From the NCBI RefSeq assembly GCF_018069625.1, contig NZ_CP072941.1:9052001-9116000 (forward strand): DNA of 64,000 nt, read 5' to 3'. The position numbers were made by a program, and so were the translations under genes. This stretch comes from Streptomyces yatensis. GTDB lineage: Bacteria > Actinomycetota > Actinomycetes > Streptomycetales > Streptomycetaceae. Below are positions 16,051-23,357 of the stretch, in pieces. Within the stretch, counting starts at the first letter, position 1, and each line of letters opens with the position of its first letter. The notes under the pieces were generated by a model. That model was not told the origin of the DNA, made no database searches, and saw nothing but the letters and a program-made list of their open reading frames with translations.

Positions 16051-16848
16051 ATGAAGGTCGTTGTGATCGACGACGGTGGACCCCTGGGCGTCGAGACCGC
16101 TGCCGGAATCAGAGAACACGGACACGAGGCCCATCTGGTCTCGGCCTTCAGCGGGGTCGATGTCCTCACGGGAGAAGGCCTGGCCGAGGCCCTCGAAGGC
16201 TGCTCCGTCGTGGTCGATCTGTCCGGACCGCCCTCACTCGACGACGGGGTCCTCACGGAGGAATCCGGCCTGGTGATCGATGAGCAGGCGGTCATGGAGA
16301 CGCTGTGCCGCGGGGCGGCCAACCTCCTCGCCGTGGAGGCCGCCGTCGGTGTGAGGCACCACGTCTCCTTGTCCGTGGTGGGTGTGGAGCGGTTGCGGGA
16401 GGAGGGGTACTTCCGGGCCCTGCACGCCCAGGAAGAGCTGATCAGGCGGTCTCCCATGCCGTACTCGATCATCCGCACCACCCAGCTCTTCGAGTCCGTC
16501 GGTGACATCGCCGATGCCGCCACGGAAGACTGGATCATCTGGCTGGCACCCGCCCAGATCCAGCCGGTGTCCTGTGCCGACGTCGCGACGCTGGTCGCGC
16601 ACACCGCCTGCTTCCGCCCCCTCCTCGGCGTCCATGAGATCGCCGGCCCCGCCCAGATCCCGCTCGACGCGTTCGTCCGTGCCGTCCTCACCGACGCCGG
16701 GGAGCACCGCCGGGTGTTCATCGACTCCCGCAGCCCCTGCTTCGGCGCCGGTCTCAAACCCGGTGACCTCCTCCCCGGCGCCGACGCCCATATCGCCCCC
16801 ACCCGCTACGGCGACTGGCTGGACGGGCACGCCGCCGCTCACAGGTGA
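16051..16848 (+). CDS. NAD(P)-epimerase-like protein with a degenerate Rossmann loop (ECF41 partner 1)
   Basis: This 265-residue protein is a paralogue of the protein at 18317. Shared signatures are VLTGEGLAEALEG, SVVVDLSG, NLLAVEAAVGVRHHVSLSVVG, YFRALHAQEELIR and PYSIIRTTQLFE. The NAD(P) loop that reads VIGGTGLIG in the paralogue is VIDDGGPLG here, so cofactor binding may be weakened. AAGGGAAGG precedes the ATG. It follows promoter P1, and its last 10 bases overlap the convergent ECF41 gene. ECF41 sigma factors are known to be linked to carboxymuconolactone decarboxylases, oxidoreductases or epimerases (COE genes). Confidence 0.83.
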   Translation: MKVVVIDDGGPLGVETAAGIREHGHEAHLVSAFSGVDVLTGEGLAEALEGCSVVVDLSGPPSLDDGVLTEESGLVIDEQAVMETLCRGAANLLAVEAAVGVRHHVSLSVVGVERLREEGYFRALHAQEELIRRSPMPYSIIRTTQLFESVGDIADAATEDWIIWLAPAQIQPVSCADVATLVAHTACFRPLLGVHEIAGPAQIPLDAFVRAVLTDAGEHRRVFIDSRSPCFGAGLKPGDLLPGADAHIAPTRYGDWLDGHAAAHR

Positions 16849-17732
16849 TCGGGACCGGGGGCGGGGGGCCGGTTCCAGGAGCGCAGTTTCTCGGGATTGA
16901 GGACGACCCAGACCTGTGCGACGCGGTGGTCGGTGACATCGAGGCTGATGACGGCGGCGACCCGGCGGTCGTAGCGGGCGACCAGGCCGGTGCGCCCGTT
17001 GACGGAATGGGTGGTCAGCGTGGTGCGCGGGCGGTGGGCCAGGAGGGTCAGCAGGCTGTGGGCGACCCCCCGGCTGCCGTGCGCGGGCCTGATCAGCGTC
17101 CGGACCTTGCCACCGCCGTCGAAGAACGCCGTGGCGTCCGGGCACAGCAGCGACGCGAGCTGCTCGGCGTCCTCGCTCGCACAGGCCCCGCGGACGGCGC
17201 GGACGAGGGCATCGTGCTCCTCCGGCGTCGTGGGGTGTGAGCGCCGCGTCCGGAGGCAGTGGCGGGCCCGGTCGGCGAGTTCGGCGCACTCCGGTTCGGT
17301 GCGCCCCACGATGTCGGCGACCGTATCGGGGGCCATGCCGAAGGCGTCATGGAGCACGAACACCGCCCGCTCGGGCGGCGGCAGCGAGTCCAGCGCGTTC
17401 AGCAGGACCCGGCTGACCTCCGCCACCAGCCTCGGCGGTACCCCCTCGGTGTCTCCGGTCTCCGTGCGGTGAACCTCTTTCCGGCCGGTCGCACCCCGGT
17501 CGGGGTGGGTGAGCCGGCTCAGACAGATCCCGCCCGCGGTCTTCGCGAGCCAGGACCGGGCCGCGGTGATCCGCCGGCGCTCCGCGTCGGACAGCCCGTA
17601 CCACCGGCGGTAGGTCTCATCGACGACGTCCTCCGCCTCACGGGGGCCGCCCAGCATCCAGTAGGCGACGTCCAGCAGATACCGGCGTTCGTCGAGCAGC
17701 TCCGCGATCGGCACCGCGTCAGCGTGCTCCAT
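16839..17732 (-). CDS. ECF41-type sigma factor with SnoaL-like C-terminal domain (copy 1)
   Basis: This 297-residue protein has sigma2 at 10-75 (LLDVAYWMLGGPREAEDVVDE), sigma4 near 110-165 (SLPPPERAVFVLHDAFGM) and a SnoaL-like extension. The extension has the DGGGK motif (FFDGGGKVRT) and the terminal NPEKL motif, both typical of ECF41. The usual WLPEP linker motif is not recognisable. GGGAGG precedes the ATG. It lies 20 bp downstream of a Cys-rich 107-residue protein and shares promoter P2, so it is probably autoregulated. Confidence 0.9.
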   Translation of the reverse strand: MEHADAVPIAELLDERRYLLDVAYWMLGGPREAEDVVDETYRRWYGLSDAERRRITAARSWLAKTAGGICLSRLTHPDRGATGRKEVHRTETGDTEGVPPRLVAEVSRVLLNALDSLPPPERAVFVLHDAFGMAPDTVADIVGRTEPECAELADRARHCLRTRRSHPTTPEEHDALVRAVRGACASEDAEQLASLLCPDATAFFDGGGKVRTLIRPAHGSRGVAHSLLTLLAHRPRTTLTTHSVNGRTGLVARYDRRVAAVISLDVTDHRVAQVWVVLNPEKLRSWNRPPAPGPDHL

Positions 17733-17752
17733 ACGGCAACCTCCCTCACGCG

Positions 17753-18076
17753 TCAGAAGGAACGGGTCAGGCTGAAAGAGCCGAGAGCGTCCCGAAGGAT
17801 CTGCTGGACCTGGATCCGATCGGCTTCGGCCCGGACCCCACTGCGGGCCATCCGGTCCGGGTCATGGTCGGCACACCGCAGGGCCCGGCACACCGCATGA
17901 GACGAATCGCAGGCCCCGTCCACCACGTAGTACAGCCAAAACCGCTGGCAGTCGGCGGTGTGGAACCGCAGGCCCACCAGCCACTTGCCATGACGTCCGG
18001 AGCCGGAGCCGCAGGAAACACGCTCGATCTCCGCAGCGATACGCCGGCCGCAATCAGAGTCCGTATGGTGCCGCAT
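17753..18076 (-). CDS. Cys/His-rich hypothetical protein, first gene of the ECF41 operon
   Basis: This 107-residue protein has no family I recognise. It has six cysteines and several histidines, including the segments FHTADCQRFWLYYVVDGACD and SSHAVCRALRCADHD, which could bind a metal or form disulphides. It is soluble, with no membrane helix. GGAG lies 10 nt before the ATG. It is transcribed from P2 with the ECF41 gene 20 bp downstream. The position suggests a sensor or modulator of the sigma factor; that is inference only. Confidence 0.72.
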   Translation of the reverse strand: MRHHTDSDCGRRIAAEIERVSCGSGSGRHGKWLVGLRFHTADCQRFWLYYVVDGACDSSHAVCRALRCADHDPDRMARSGVRAEADRIQVQQILRDALGSFSLTRSF

Positions 18077-18173
18077 GCTGTGTCATCTCCATTCCGACTC
18101 GGGCGATCGCGCCGGTGGCGCGCCGCCGTCGAGGTACGGGTACGGGTGAGACGATGAGCCTTTCTACCTGCGT

Positions 18174-18200
18174 GACCAGATGGCACTCCGACTTGTGACA
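18174..18200 (-). promoter_or_regulatory. ECF41-type promoter P2 (TGTCACA-N16-GGTC)
   Basis: On the minus strand TGTCACA (18200-18194), 16 nt, then GGTC (18177-18174), about 100 bp upstream of the Cys-rich protein and ECF41 copy 1. This would give sigma autoregulation. Confidence 0.78.
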
Positions 18201-18253
18201 CCCGGCACCGGTATCGCGGCACCTTTTTGCCACTCTTCCGCCGGGCAGGCGAA

Positions 18254-18299
18254 GGCGCCCGTGGCGGGGGACGGCCGGTCCCCTCCGCCGACGGGCGCC
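18254..18299. terminator. Long terminator hairpin after the epimerase-2 gene
   Basis: Outer arms GGCGCCCGT (18254-18262) and ACGGGCGCC (18291-18299) are perfectly complementary. Inner arms GGGGAC (18267-18272) and GTCCCC (18278-18283) extend the structure. It lies just downstream of the stop at 18317 and insulates promoter P2. Confidence 0.7.
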
Positions 18300-18316
18300 G
18301 TGCGGCCGCCCGCGGG

Positions 18317-19063
18317 CTAGCGCTGCTGCACCAGCCAATCGTTGAACTTGGTCTCGGTGATCTCCGCGTCCGGACCCGGCAGCAGCGAGGTCTCCTGCAG
18401 CTCGACATCGAAGTACTTCGCGCCCGGGTCCGCGACGACCTGGCGGGGGTCGTTCCTGGCGGCGAGCATCTCGCGGATGAGCTGGTCGAGCTCGAACTCA
18501 TCGGGGCCCGCGACCTCCACCACATCGTTGGTCGGGGTACCGAGCGCGGCGCGGTCCACGGCCGTGGCCAGGTCGTCGGAGTAGATGGGCCGGATCTTGA
18601 CGTGGGCCAGGTGAACGGTGTCGCCCTCGGTCGCCGCGTCCGTCAGCCGGTTCATGAACTCGAAGAACTGGGTGGCGTGGACGATGGAGTACGGGATGCC
18701 GGACGCCTTGATCAGGTCCTCCTGGACCTGCTTGGCCCGGAAGTAGCCACTGTCCTGGAGCCGGTCGGTGCCGACCACGGACAGCACCACATGGTGCGCC
18801 ACACCGGCCTGGGCCTCCGCCTCCAGGAGGTTGGTGGTGGAGGTGCGGAAGAAGTCCATCACGGCCTCGTCCTCGAACGAGGGGGAGTTGGACACGTCGA
18901 CCACGACCGACGCGCCCTCCAGGACCTCGGCCAGCCCCTCGCCGGTCAGCGTGTTGACCCCGGTGTTGGGGGCCGCCGCGACCGCCTCGTGCCCGTGTGC
19001 CTTGAGCTTGCCGACCAGCTTCGAGCCGATGAGCCCCGTTCCACCGATCACTGCGATCTTCAT
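18317..19063 (-). CDS. NAD(P)-binding epimerase-like (NmrA/SDR) protein (ECF41 partner 2)
   Basis: This 248-residue protein starts MKIAVIGGTGLIGSKLVG, an intact NAD(P) Rossmann loop. VLEGASVVVDVSN, AQAGVAHHVVLSVVGTDRL, YFRAKQVQEDLI and IPYSIVHATQFFEF follow. This is the atypical SDR group often annotated NAD(P)H-binding or LysR-linked oxidoreductase. It starts 35 bp after the flavoprotein gene, so promoter P3 should drive both. It ends at a long hairpin. It is the closest relative in the window of the 16051 protein. Confidence 0.9.
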   Translation of the reverse strand: MKIAVIGGTGLIGSKLVGKLKAHGHEAVAAAPNTGVNTLTGEGLAEVLEGASVVVDVSNSPSFEDEAVMDFFRTSTTNLLEAEAQAGVAHHVVLSVVGTDRLQDSGYFRAKQVQEDLIKASGIPYSIVHATQFFEFMNRLTDAATEGDTVHLAHVKIRPIYSDDLATAVDRAALGTPTNDVVEVAGPDEFELDQLIREMLAARNDPRQVVADPGAKYFDVELQETSLLPGPDAEITETKFNDWLVQQR

Positions 19064-19098
19064 AACGGATTCCTCTCTCGGTACTCAGTGTTACGAGG

Positions 19099-20829
19099 TC
19101 ATTCGACGAGCTTTCCCTCGGTCGAGACCTCCTGCATCAGCGCGGAGATCTCGTCCGGTGCGGCCGGGATGCTCTCGTGGGTGACACCGGTCGTGGGGGA
19201 CCACACGAGGTTGACCCGCAGAGCGGGATCGAGGTCGGGGTAGTCGCTGCGGTTGTGGCAGCCGCGGGTCTCGCGCCGCTCCAGCGCCGCTTCGAGGGTG
19301 GCCCGGGCCGACAGGGCGGCGGACTTCAGATCGAAGGCGTGCGCGAGGTCCTGGAAGCCGGCGATGTCCGGGTGCACGCCGACGTCCTGCATCCTCTTCT
19401 CGATCAGCGCGAGCTCCACCAGCCCGGCGCGCAGCCCCTCCTCGTCGCGTACGACCCCCGCATGCTCGGTCATGGTGTTGCGGATGGCGCGCTGCAGGGC
19501 GCGGACATTCTCCCGTCCGTCGGCCGCGAGAAGATCGTCGATCTCGGCGCGGGCCGCCGCGACGGCCGAGGCCGACCGCGGCTGCGCGGTCAGGGACGCC
19601 GAGTAGGCGGCGGCCGCCTGGCCCGTGATGCGGCCGAAGGCCAGCAGCTCGATGAGACTGTTCCCGCCGAGGCGGTTGGCGCCGTGCAGCCCGCTCGACG
19701 CCTCACCGATGGCGTACAGACCGCGGACGTCGGTGCTGTGGTCCTCGGGACGCACCCACACCCCGCCCATCGAGTAGTGCGCCGTGGGCGCGATCTCGAT
19801 CGGATCGCGGGTGATGTCCAGCATCTGGAGGTCCAGCATGGTCTGGTAGACGCGGGGGAGCCTCGTCATGATCGTGTGCCGTGGCAGATGGGAGACGTCG
19901 AGCCACACCCCGCCGTTGGGCGTCCCGCGCCCTTCCTTGATCTCCGTGTAGGAGGCCAGGGCGACGCGATCGCGGGTGGACAGCTCCATGCGCGCCGGGT
20001 CGTAGCGGCTCATGAACCGTTCCCCGAGCGCGTTGCGCAGCGTGCCGCCCTCACCCCGGGCGGCCTCGCTGACGAGGGTGCCGGCCGCGTTCTCCGGCTC
20101 GATGATCCCGGAGGGATGGAACTGCACCAGCTCCGGGTCGCGCAGCCGGGCTCCGGCCTCCACGGCCAGGCGGAAGGAGTCGCCCGTGTTCTCGTCACGT
20201 CGTGAGGAGGTGCGCCGCCAGATACGGGTATGGCCACCCGCCGCGAGAATGACGGCGTCGGCGTGGATCAGATAGCGCGTTCCCTGCGTGAGGTCGAAGC
20301 CGTACGCGCCGAAAACGGCCCCGTCGTGGACCAGGAGCCGGGTGATGTACACGCCGTCGAGCACGGGGATGTCGAGCTGCTCCGCGCGTCTGATGAGGGT
20401 GCGCTGGATCTCCAGGCCGGTGTAGTCGCCGGCGAAGGCGGTGCGCCGGAATGTGTGCGCGCCGAAGAAGCGCTGGGAGATCCGCCCGTCCTCTTCCCTG
20501 GCGAAGTCCACGCCGTAGCGTTCCAGGTCGTCGATTCCCCGGGCGGCACCCTGAGTGACGATCTGGACCGTGCGGGGATCGGCCAGCAGATAGCTCTCCT
20601 TGAGCGTGTCGGCGGCGTGCTGCTGCCAGCTGTCCTCGGGATCCATGGTGCCGAGGGCCGCGTTGATCCCTCCGGCGGCGAGGGCGGTGTGGGCGTCCTC
20701 CTTGGGGCGCTTGCCGACGGCGAGGACGTCGACACCGGCCTCGGCCAGTTCGATCGCCGCCCGCAGCCCGGCCCCTCCGGTGCCGATCACCAGCACCATG
20801 GTGGAAAGACGTCGTTCGGTGATAGCCAC
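19099..20829 (-). CDS. Soluble fumarate reductase/L-aspartate oxidase-like FAD flavoprotein
   Basis: This protein of about 576 residues has the FAD motif VLVIGTGGAGLRAAIELAEAG, substrate-site HPSG, active-site region STRDRVALAS, AHYSMGGV, GANRLGGNSLIE and the C-terminal RETRGCHNRSDYPD. These define the succinate dehydrogenase/fumarate reductase/aspartate oxidase flavoprotein family. No iron-sulfur or membrane subunit lies beside it, so it probably works alone or with an unlinked partner. The GTG at 20829 has GGAG 6 nt upstream; a GTG at 20859 is also in frame. It is driven by P3 together with epimerase 2. Confidence 0.88.
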   Translation of the reverse strand: MAITERRLSTMVLVIGTGGAGLRAAIELAEAGVDVLAVGKRPKEDAHTALAAGGINAALGTMDPEDSWQQHAADTLKESYLLADPRTVQIVTQGAARGIDDLERYGVDFAREEDGRISQRFFGAHTFRRTAFAGDYTGLEIQRTLIRRAEQLDIPVLDGVYITRLLVHDGAVFGAYGFDLTQGTRYLIHADAVILAAGGHTRIWRRTSSRRDENTGDSFRLAVEAGARLRDPELVQFHPSGIIEPENAAGTLVSEAARGEGGTLRNALGERFMSRYDPARMELSTRDRVALASYTEIKEGRGTPNGGVWLDVSHLPRHTIMTRLPRVYQTMLDLQMLDITRDPIEIAPTAHYSMGGVWVRPEDHSTDVRGLYAIGEASSGLHGANRLGGNSLIELLAFGRITGQAAAAYSASLTAQPRSASAVAAARAEIDDLLAADGRENVRALQRAIRNTMTEHAGVVRDEEGLRAGLVELALIEKRMQDVGVHPDIAGFQDLAHAFDLKSAALSARATLEAALERRETRGCHNRSDYPDLDPALRVNLVWSPTTGVTHESIPAAPDEISALMQEVSTEGKLVE

Positions 20830-20866
20830 GGTCTGCTCCGATCGTCGAGAGGTTGCCACTCACTAC

Positions 20867-20893
20867 GACCAGACCGTCCCAGGATATGTGACA
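20867..20893 (-). promoter_or_regulatory. ECF41-type promoter P3 (TGTCACA-N16-GGTC)
   Basis: On the minus strand TGTCACA (20893-20887), 16 nt, then GGTC (20870-20867), just upstream of the flavoprotein gene. It is divergent from P4, whose -35 box begins 48 bp away. Confidence 0.78.
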
Positions 20894-20940
20894 CCTTTCG
20901 TTCCCGCCGCCACCGTGATGGGTGGTGCTTGACCAGGGAC

Positions 20941-20967
20941 TGTCACACCACGTGTGACTCGCCGGTC
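20941..20967 (+). promoter_or_regulatory. ECF41-type promoter P4 (TGTCACA-N16-GGTC)
   Basis: TGTCACA (20941-20947), 16 nt, then GGTC (20964-20967), 52 bp upstream of the OsmC gene. Confidence 0.78.
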
Positions 20968-21019
20968 AACTAGGTGTTCGCGCCCGGCCGTGTGCCGCCA
21001 ACGTCGACGGAGTGACGCA

Positions 21020-21517
21020 ATGACCGAGCAGATCCGGCTGCCCGAGCTGTCCACCGACCATGACTTCGACGGAGCGTCCTTCGCCCCCGTCTACACCGCG
21101 ACCGTGACGGTGAGCGGTGGAACGGCGCGGCATGGGCGGGCCTCGGGGAGAGCCCGCTCGGCCGACGGACTCCTGGATCTCCCGCTGCGCATGCCCGCGG
21201 AGCTGGGAGGGGACGGTCAGGGGACCAATCCCGAGCAGTTGTTCGCCGCCGGTCTCGCCGCCTGTTTCCACGGCGCGCTGAGCCTGGTGGCACGGCAGGC
21301 CGCGCTCGACCCCGCCGCGATCTCCGTGGCGGCGACCGTGGCCTTCGGGCGGGACCCGGAAGACGGGGGCTACGTATTGCGCGTCGACCTCTCCGTCAGG
21401 TGGCCGGGCATCGATCCCGCCGTCGCCGACCCGCTCCTGGAGAAGGCCGGGACATTGAGCCCCTACGCGAAGATGGCGCGGCAGGGAACGGCGACCACCA
21501 TCACGCTGGCCCCGTAG
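21020..21517 (+). CDS. OsmC/Ohr-like protein lacking the second redox cysteine
   Basis: This 165-residue OsmC-fold protein has GTNPEQLFAAGLAACFHGAL, with the peroxidatic Cys at 82. In Ohr/OsmC peroxidases a second Cys in a VCPY motif completes the disulphide. Here that position is Ser147 (TLSPYAKMA). It may be a one-Cys peroxidase using an external thiol, or a non-peroxidase member. GGAG is 7 nt before the ATG. P4 drives it, linking it to the ECF41 genes. Confidence 0.88.
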   Translation: MTEQIRLPELSTDHDFDGASFAPVYTATVTVSGGTARHGRASGRARSADGLLDLPLRMPAELGGDGQGTNPEQLFAAGLAACFHGALSLVARQAALDPAAISVAATVAFGRDPEDGGYVLRVDLSVRWPGIDPAVADPLLEKAGTLSPYAKMARQGTATTITLAP

Positions 21518-21713
21518 CGGGCCACCGCGGCCGGCGGTACGGGGCGGGCGGTACGGAAAGCGACGGCCTGCCGCGCCGTGTGATGGCGGTGTGCACGAAG
21601 CGGCAACCGGCTCGAATCACTCGTTTATGCGATGCGGTTGCGGACCGCCCCGATCCAGTGTGGCCGGGTAGGAACGCACACGGCTTACTACTCAGAGGTA
21701 TGACCGCAGGATC

Positions 21714-22721
21714 ATGGATCTGAAACCGCGTCCCCCGGCAGGGGACCTTGAAGAGGCCGTCTCCGTCTTCGTGCGGCACCGGGGGCGTCTGTTCGGCATC
21801 GCCTACCGCGTGCTCGGCAGCGTGGTCGAGGCCGAGGACGTGGTCCAGGAGGTGTGGCTGCGCTGGCAGAAGACGGACCGCTCCGCGGTGGTGAGCCCGG
21901 TGGCCTTCCTCTCGAGCACCACGACCCGGTTGGCCATCAACGTGGCGCAATCGGCGCGGGTGCGCCGGGAGACCTATATCGGGCCGTGGCTGCCCGAGCC
22001 CATCGACACCAGCGCGGATCCGGAGGTGGGCGCGCAGCGCGCGGAGGCACTGGAGCTGGCCCTGCTGCTGGTGCTGGAGAAACTGAGCCCCCTCGAGCGC
22101 GCCGCGTATGTGCTGCGGGAGGCGTTCGACTACGGCTATCCCGAGATCGCCGACATGCTGCACATCAGCCCGGTCTACGTGCGGAAGATCGTCAGCCGGG
22201 CCCGCAAGCATCTGTCGGACGAGCAGCGGGAGAGCGTGGACACGGCGGAGCACCGGCGCCTGCTGAACACCTTCGTCTTCGCGGCGCGCACCGGGGACGT
22301 GGCGTCGCTGGAGGCCCTTCTCACCCCCGATGCCACCAGTCTGTCCGACGGCAACGGGCTGCGGGCCTGCGCTCGTATCCCGGTGCTGGGCCCTGCGCGT
22401 ATCGCCAAACTGGCGACCTATCCGCGGCTCTGGCGGGACGCGGAGCCCAGGTTGGTCGAGGCCAACGGCCTGACGGGCGTGGTGTGTTACCGGGACGGCG
22501 AGCCCGAGACGTTCCTGACGGTGGCCGCCTCGAAGGAAGGCATCCACAAGGTGATGTGGGTGTTCACCCCGAGCAAGATCGCCGCATTCCTCGCTTCGCG
22601 CTCCCGCGGCGCGGCCGCTTCCGGTCGCCCGGCCGGTACGGCGATGACACGGCCGCGGAGACCCACCTCACACGGCCATGGGTGTCACACCTCGCCGGGC
22701 TGCCCGGTCATGAGTGCGTAA
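21714..22721 (+). CDS. ECF41-type sigma factor with SnoaL-like domain (copy 2)
   Basis: This 335-residue protein has sigma2 (LFGIAYRVLGSVVEAEDVVQEVWLRW), the ECF41 linker YIGPWLPEPID, sigma4 (LSPLERAAYVLREAFDYGYPEIADML) and a SnoaL-like domain. In that domain the usual DGGGK is SDGNG and the usual NPDKL is FTPSK. The C-terminal 35 residues are a low-complexity tail. It has no TGTCACA promoter of its own. Promoter P5 for the next gene lies inside its last codons. Confidence 0.9.
   Translation: MDLKPRPPAGDLEEAVSVFVRHRGRLFGIAYRVLGSVVEAEDVVQEVWLRWQKTDRSAVVSPVAFLSSTTTRLAINVAQSARVRRETYIGPWLPEPIDTSADPEVGAQRAEALELALLLVLEKLSPLERAAYVLREAFDYGYPEIADMLHISPVYVRKIVSRARKHLSDEQRESVDTAEHRRLLNTFVFAARTGDVASLEALLTPDATSLSDGNGLRACARIPVLGPARIAKLATYPRLWRDAEPRLVEANGLTGVVCYRDGEPETFLTVAASKEGIHKVMWVFTPSKIAAFLASRSRGAAASGRPAGTAMTRPRRPTSHGHGCHTSPGCPVMSA
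22683..22709 (+). promoter_or_regulatory. ECF41-type promoter P5 (TGTCACA-N16-GGTC), inside the end of the sigma gene
   Basis: TGTCACA (22683-22689), 16 nt, then GGTC (22706-22709), 35 bp upstream of the AhpD-like gene. It lies within the last 13 codons of the ECF41 copy 2 gene, whose stop is at 22719-22721. Confidence 0.76.
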
Positions 22722-22744
22722 CGGCCATTCTGCTAGGAGGACCC

Positions 22745-23218
22745 ATGGACCCCCGTGTCAACTACTACGGCAACGGCCTCGCGGCCAAGGCGATGAAGGG
22801 CTTCGCCTCGGTCAGCAAGGTGCTCGCGGACTCGACGCTGCCGCACAGCATTCAGACCCTGGTGGAGATCCGCGCCAGCCAGATCAACGGCTGTGGCTTC
22901 TGCACCGACATGCACACCAAGGAAGCGGCCCACGCCGGCGAGACCTCGATCCGGCTCAACCTGGTCGCCGCCTGGCGGGAGGCGACCCTCTTCACCGAGG
23001 CCGAGCGTGCCGCACTGGAGCTGGCCGAGCAGGGCACCCGGGTCGCGGACGCGGCCGGTGGGGTCACGGACGAGGCCTGGGCCAACGCCGCCAAGCACTT
23101 CGACGAGGACCAGCTCGCCGCGCTGATCACCCTTATCGCCATCATCAACTGCTACAACCGCATCAACATCATCAACCAGCAGCCGGCCGGCGACTACAAG
23201 GTCGGCCAGTTCGGCTGA
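22745..23218 (+). CDS. AhpD-like carboxymuconolactone decarboxylase-family protein
   Basis: This 157-residue protein carries the AhpD redox motif NGCGFCTDMHTKEA (Cys50, Cys53, His57) followed by the usual helical CMD domain. Such proteins are alkylhydroperoxidases or disulphide carriers, and they are the classical ECF41 partner. GGAGG lies 4 nt before the ATG, and P5 precedes it. The transcript should end at the 14-bp stem at 23266-23296. Confidence 0.93.
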   Translation: MDPRVNYYGNGLAAKAMKGFASVSKVLADSTLPHSIQTLVEIRASQINGCGFCTDMHTKEAAHAGETSIRLNLVAAWREATLFTEAERAALELAEQGTRVADAAGGVTDEAWANAAKHFDEDQLAALITLIAIINCYNRINIINQQPAGDYKVGQFG

Positions 23219-23265
23219 GCCGGGGCGTCCGCCTTATCTCCCCAGCGGAATCGATGCTCTCCCGC

Positions 23266-23296
23266 ACACCGCCATGGCCCCTGGCCATGGCGGTGT
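23266..23296. terminator. Perfect 14-bp stem terminator
   Basis: Arms 23266-23279 (ACACCGCCATGGCC) and 23283-23296 are perfectly complementary with the loop CCT. It sits between the convergent AhpD-like and binding-protein genes. Confidence 0.85.
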
Positions 23297-23357
23297 CGGC
23301 GTGTCCCCGAAGACCCGTGTGCCACCCACCGCGGCGGCGCGCCGACGTCCGCGGCTC

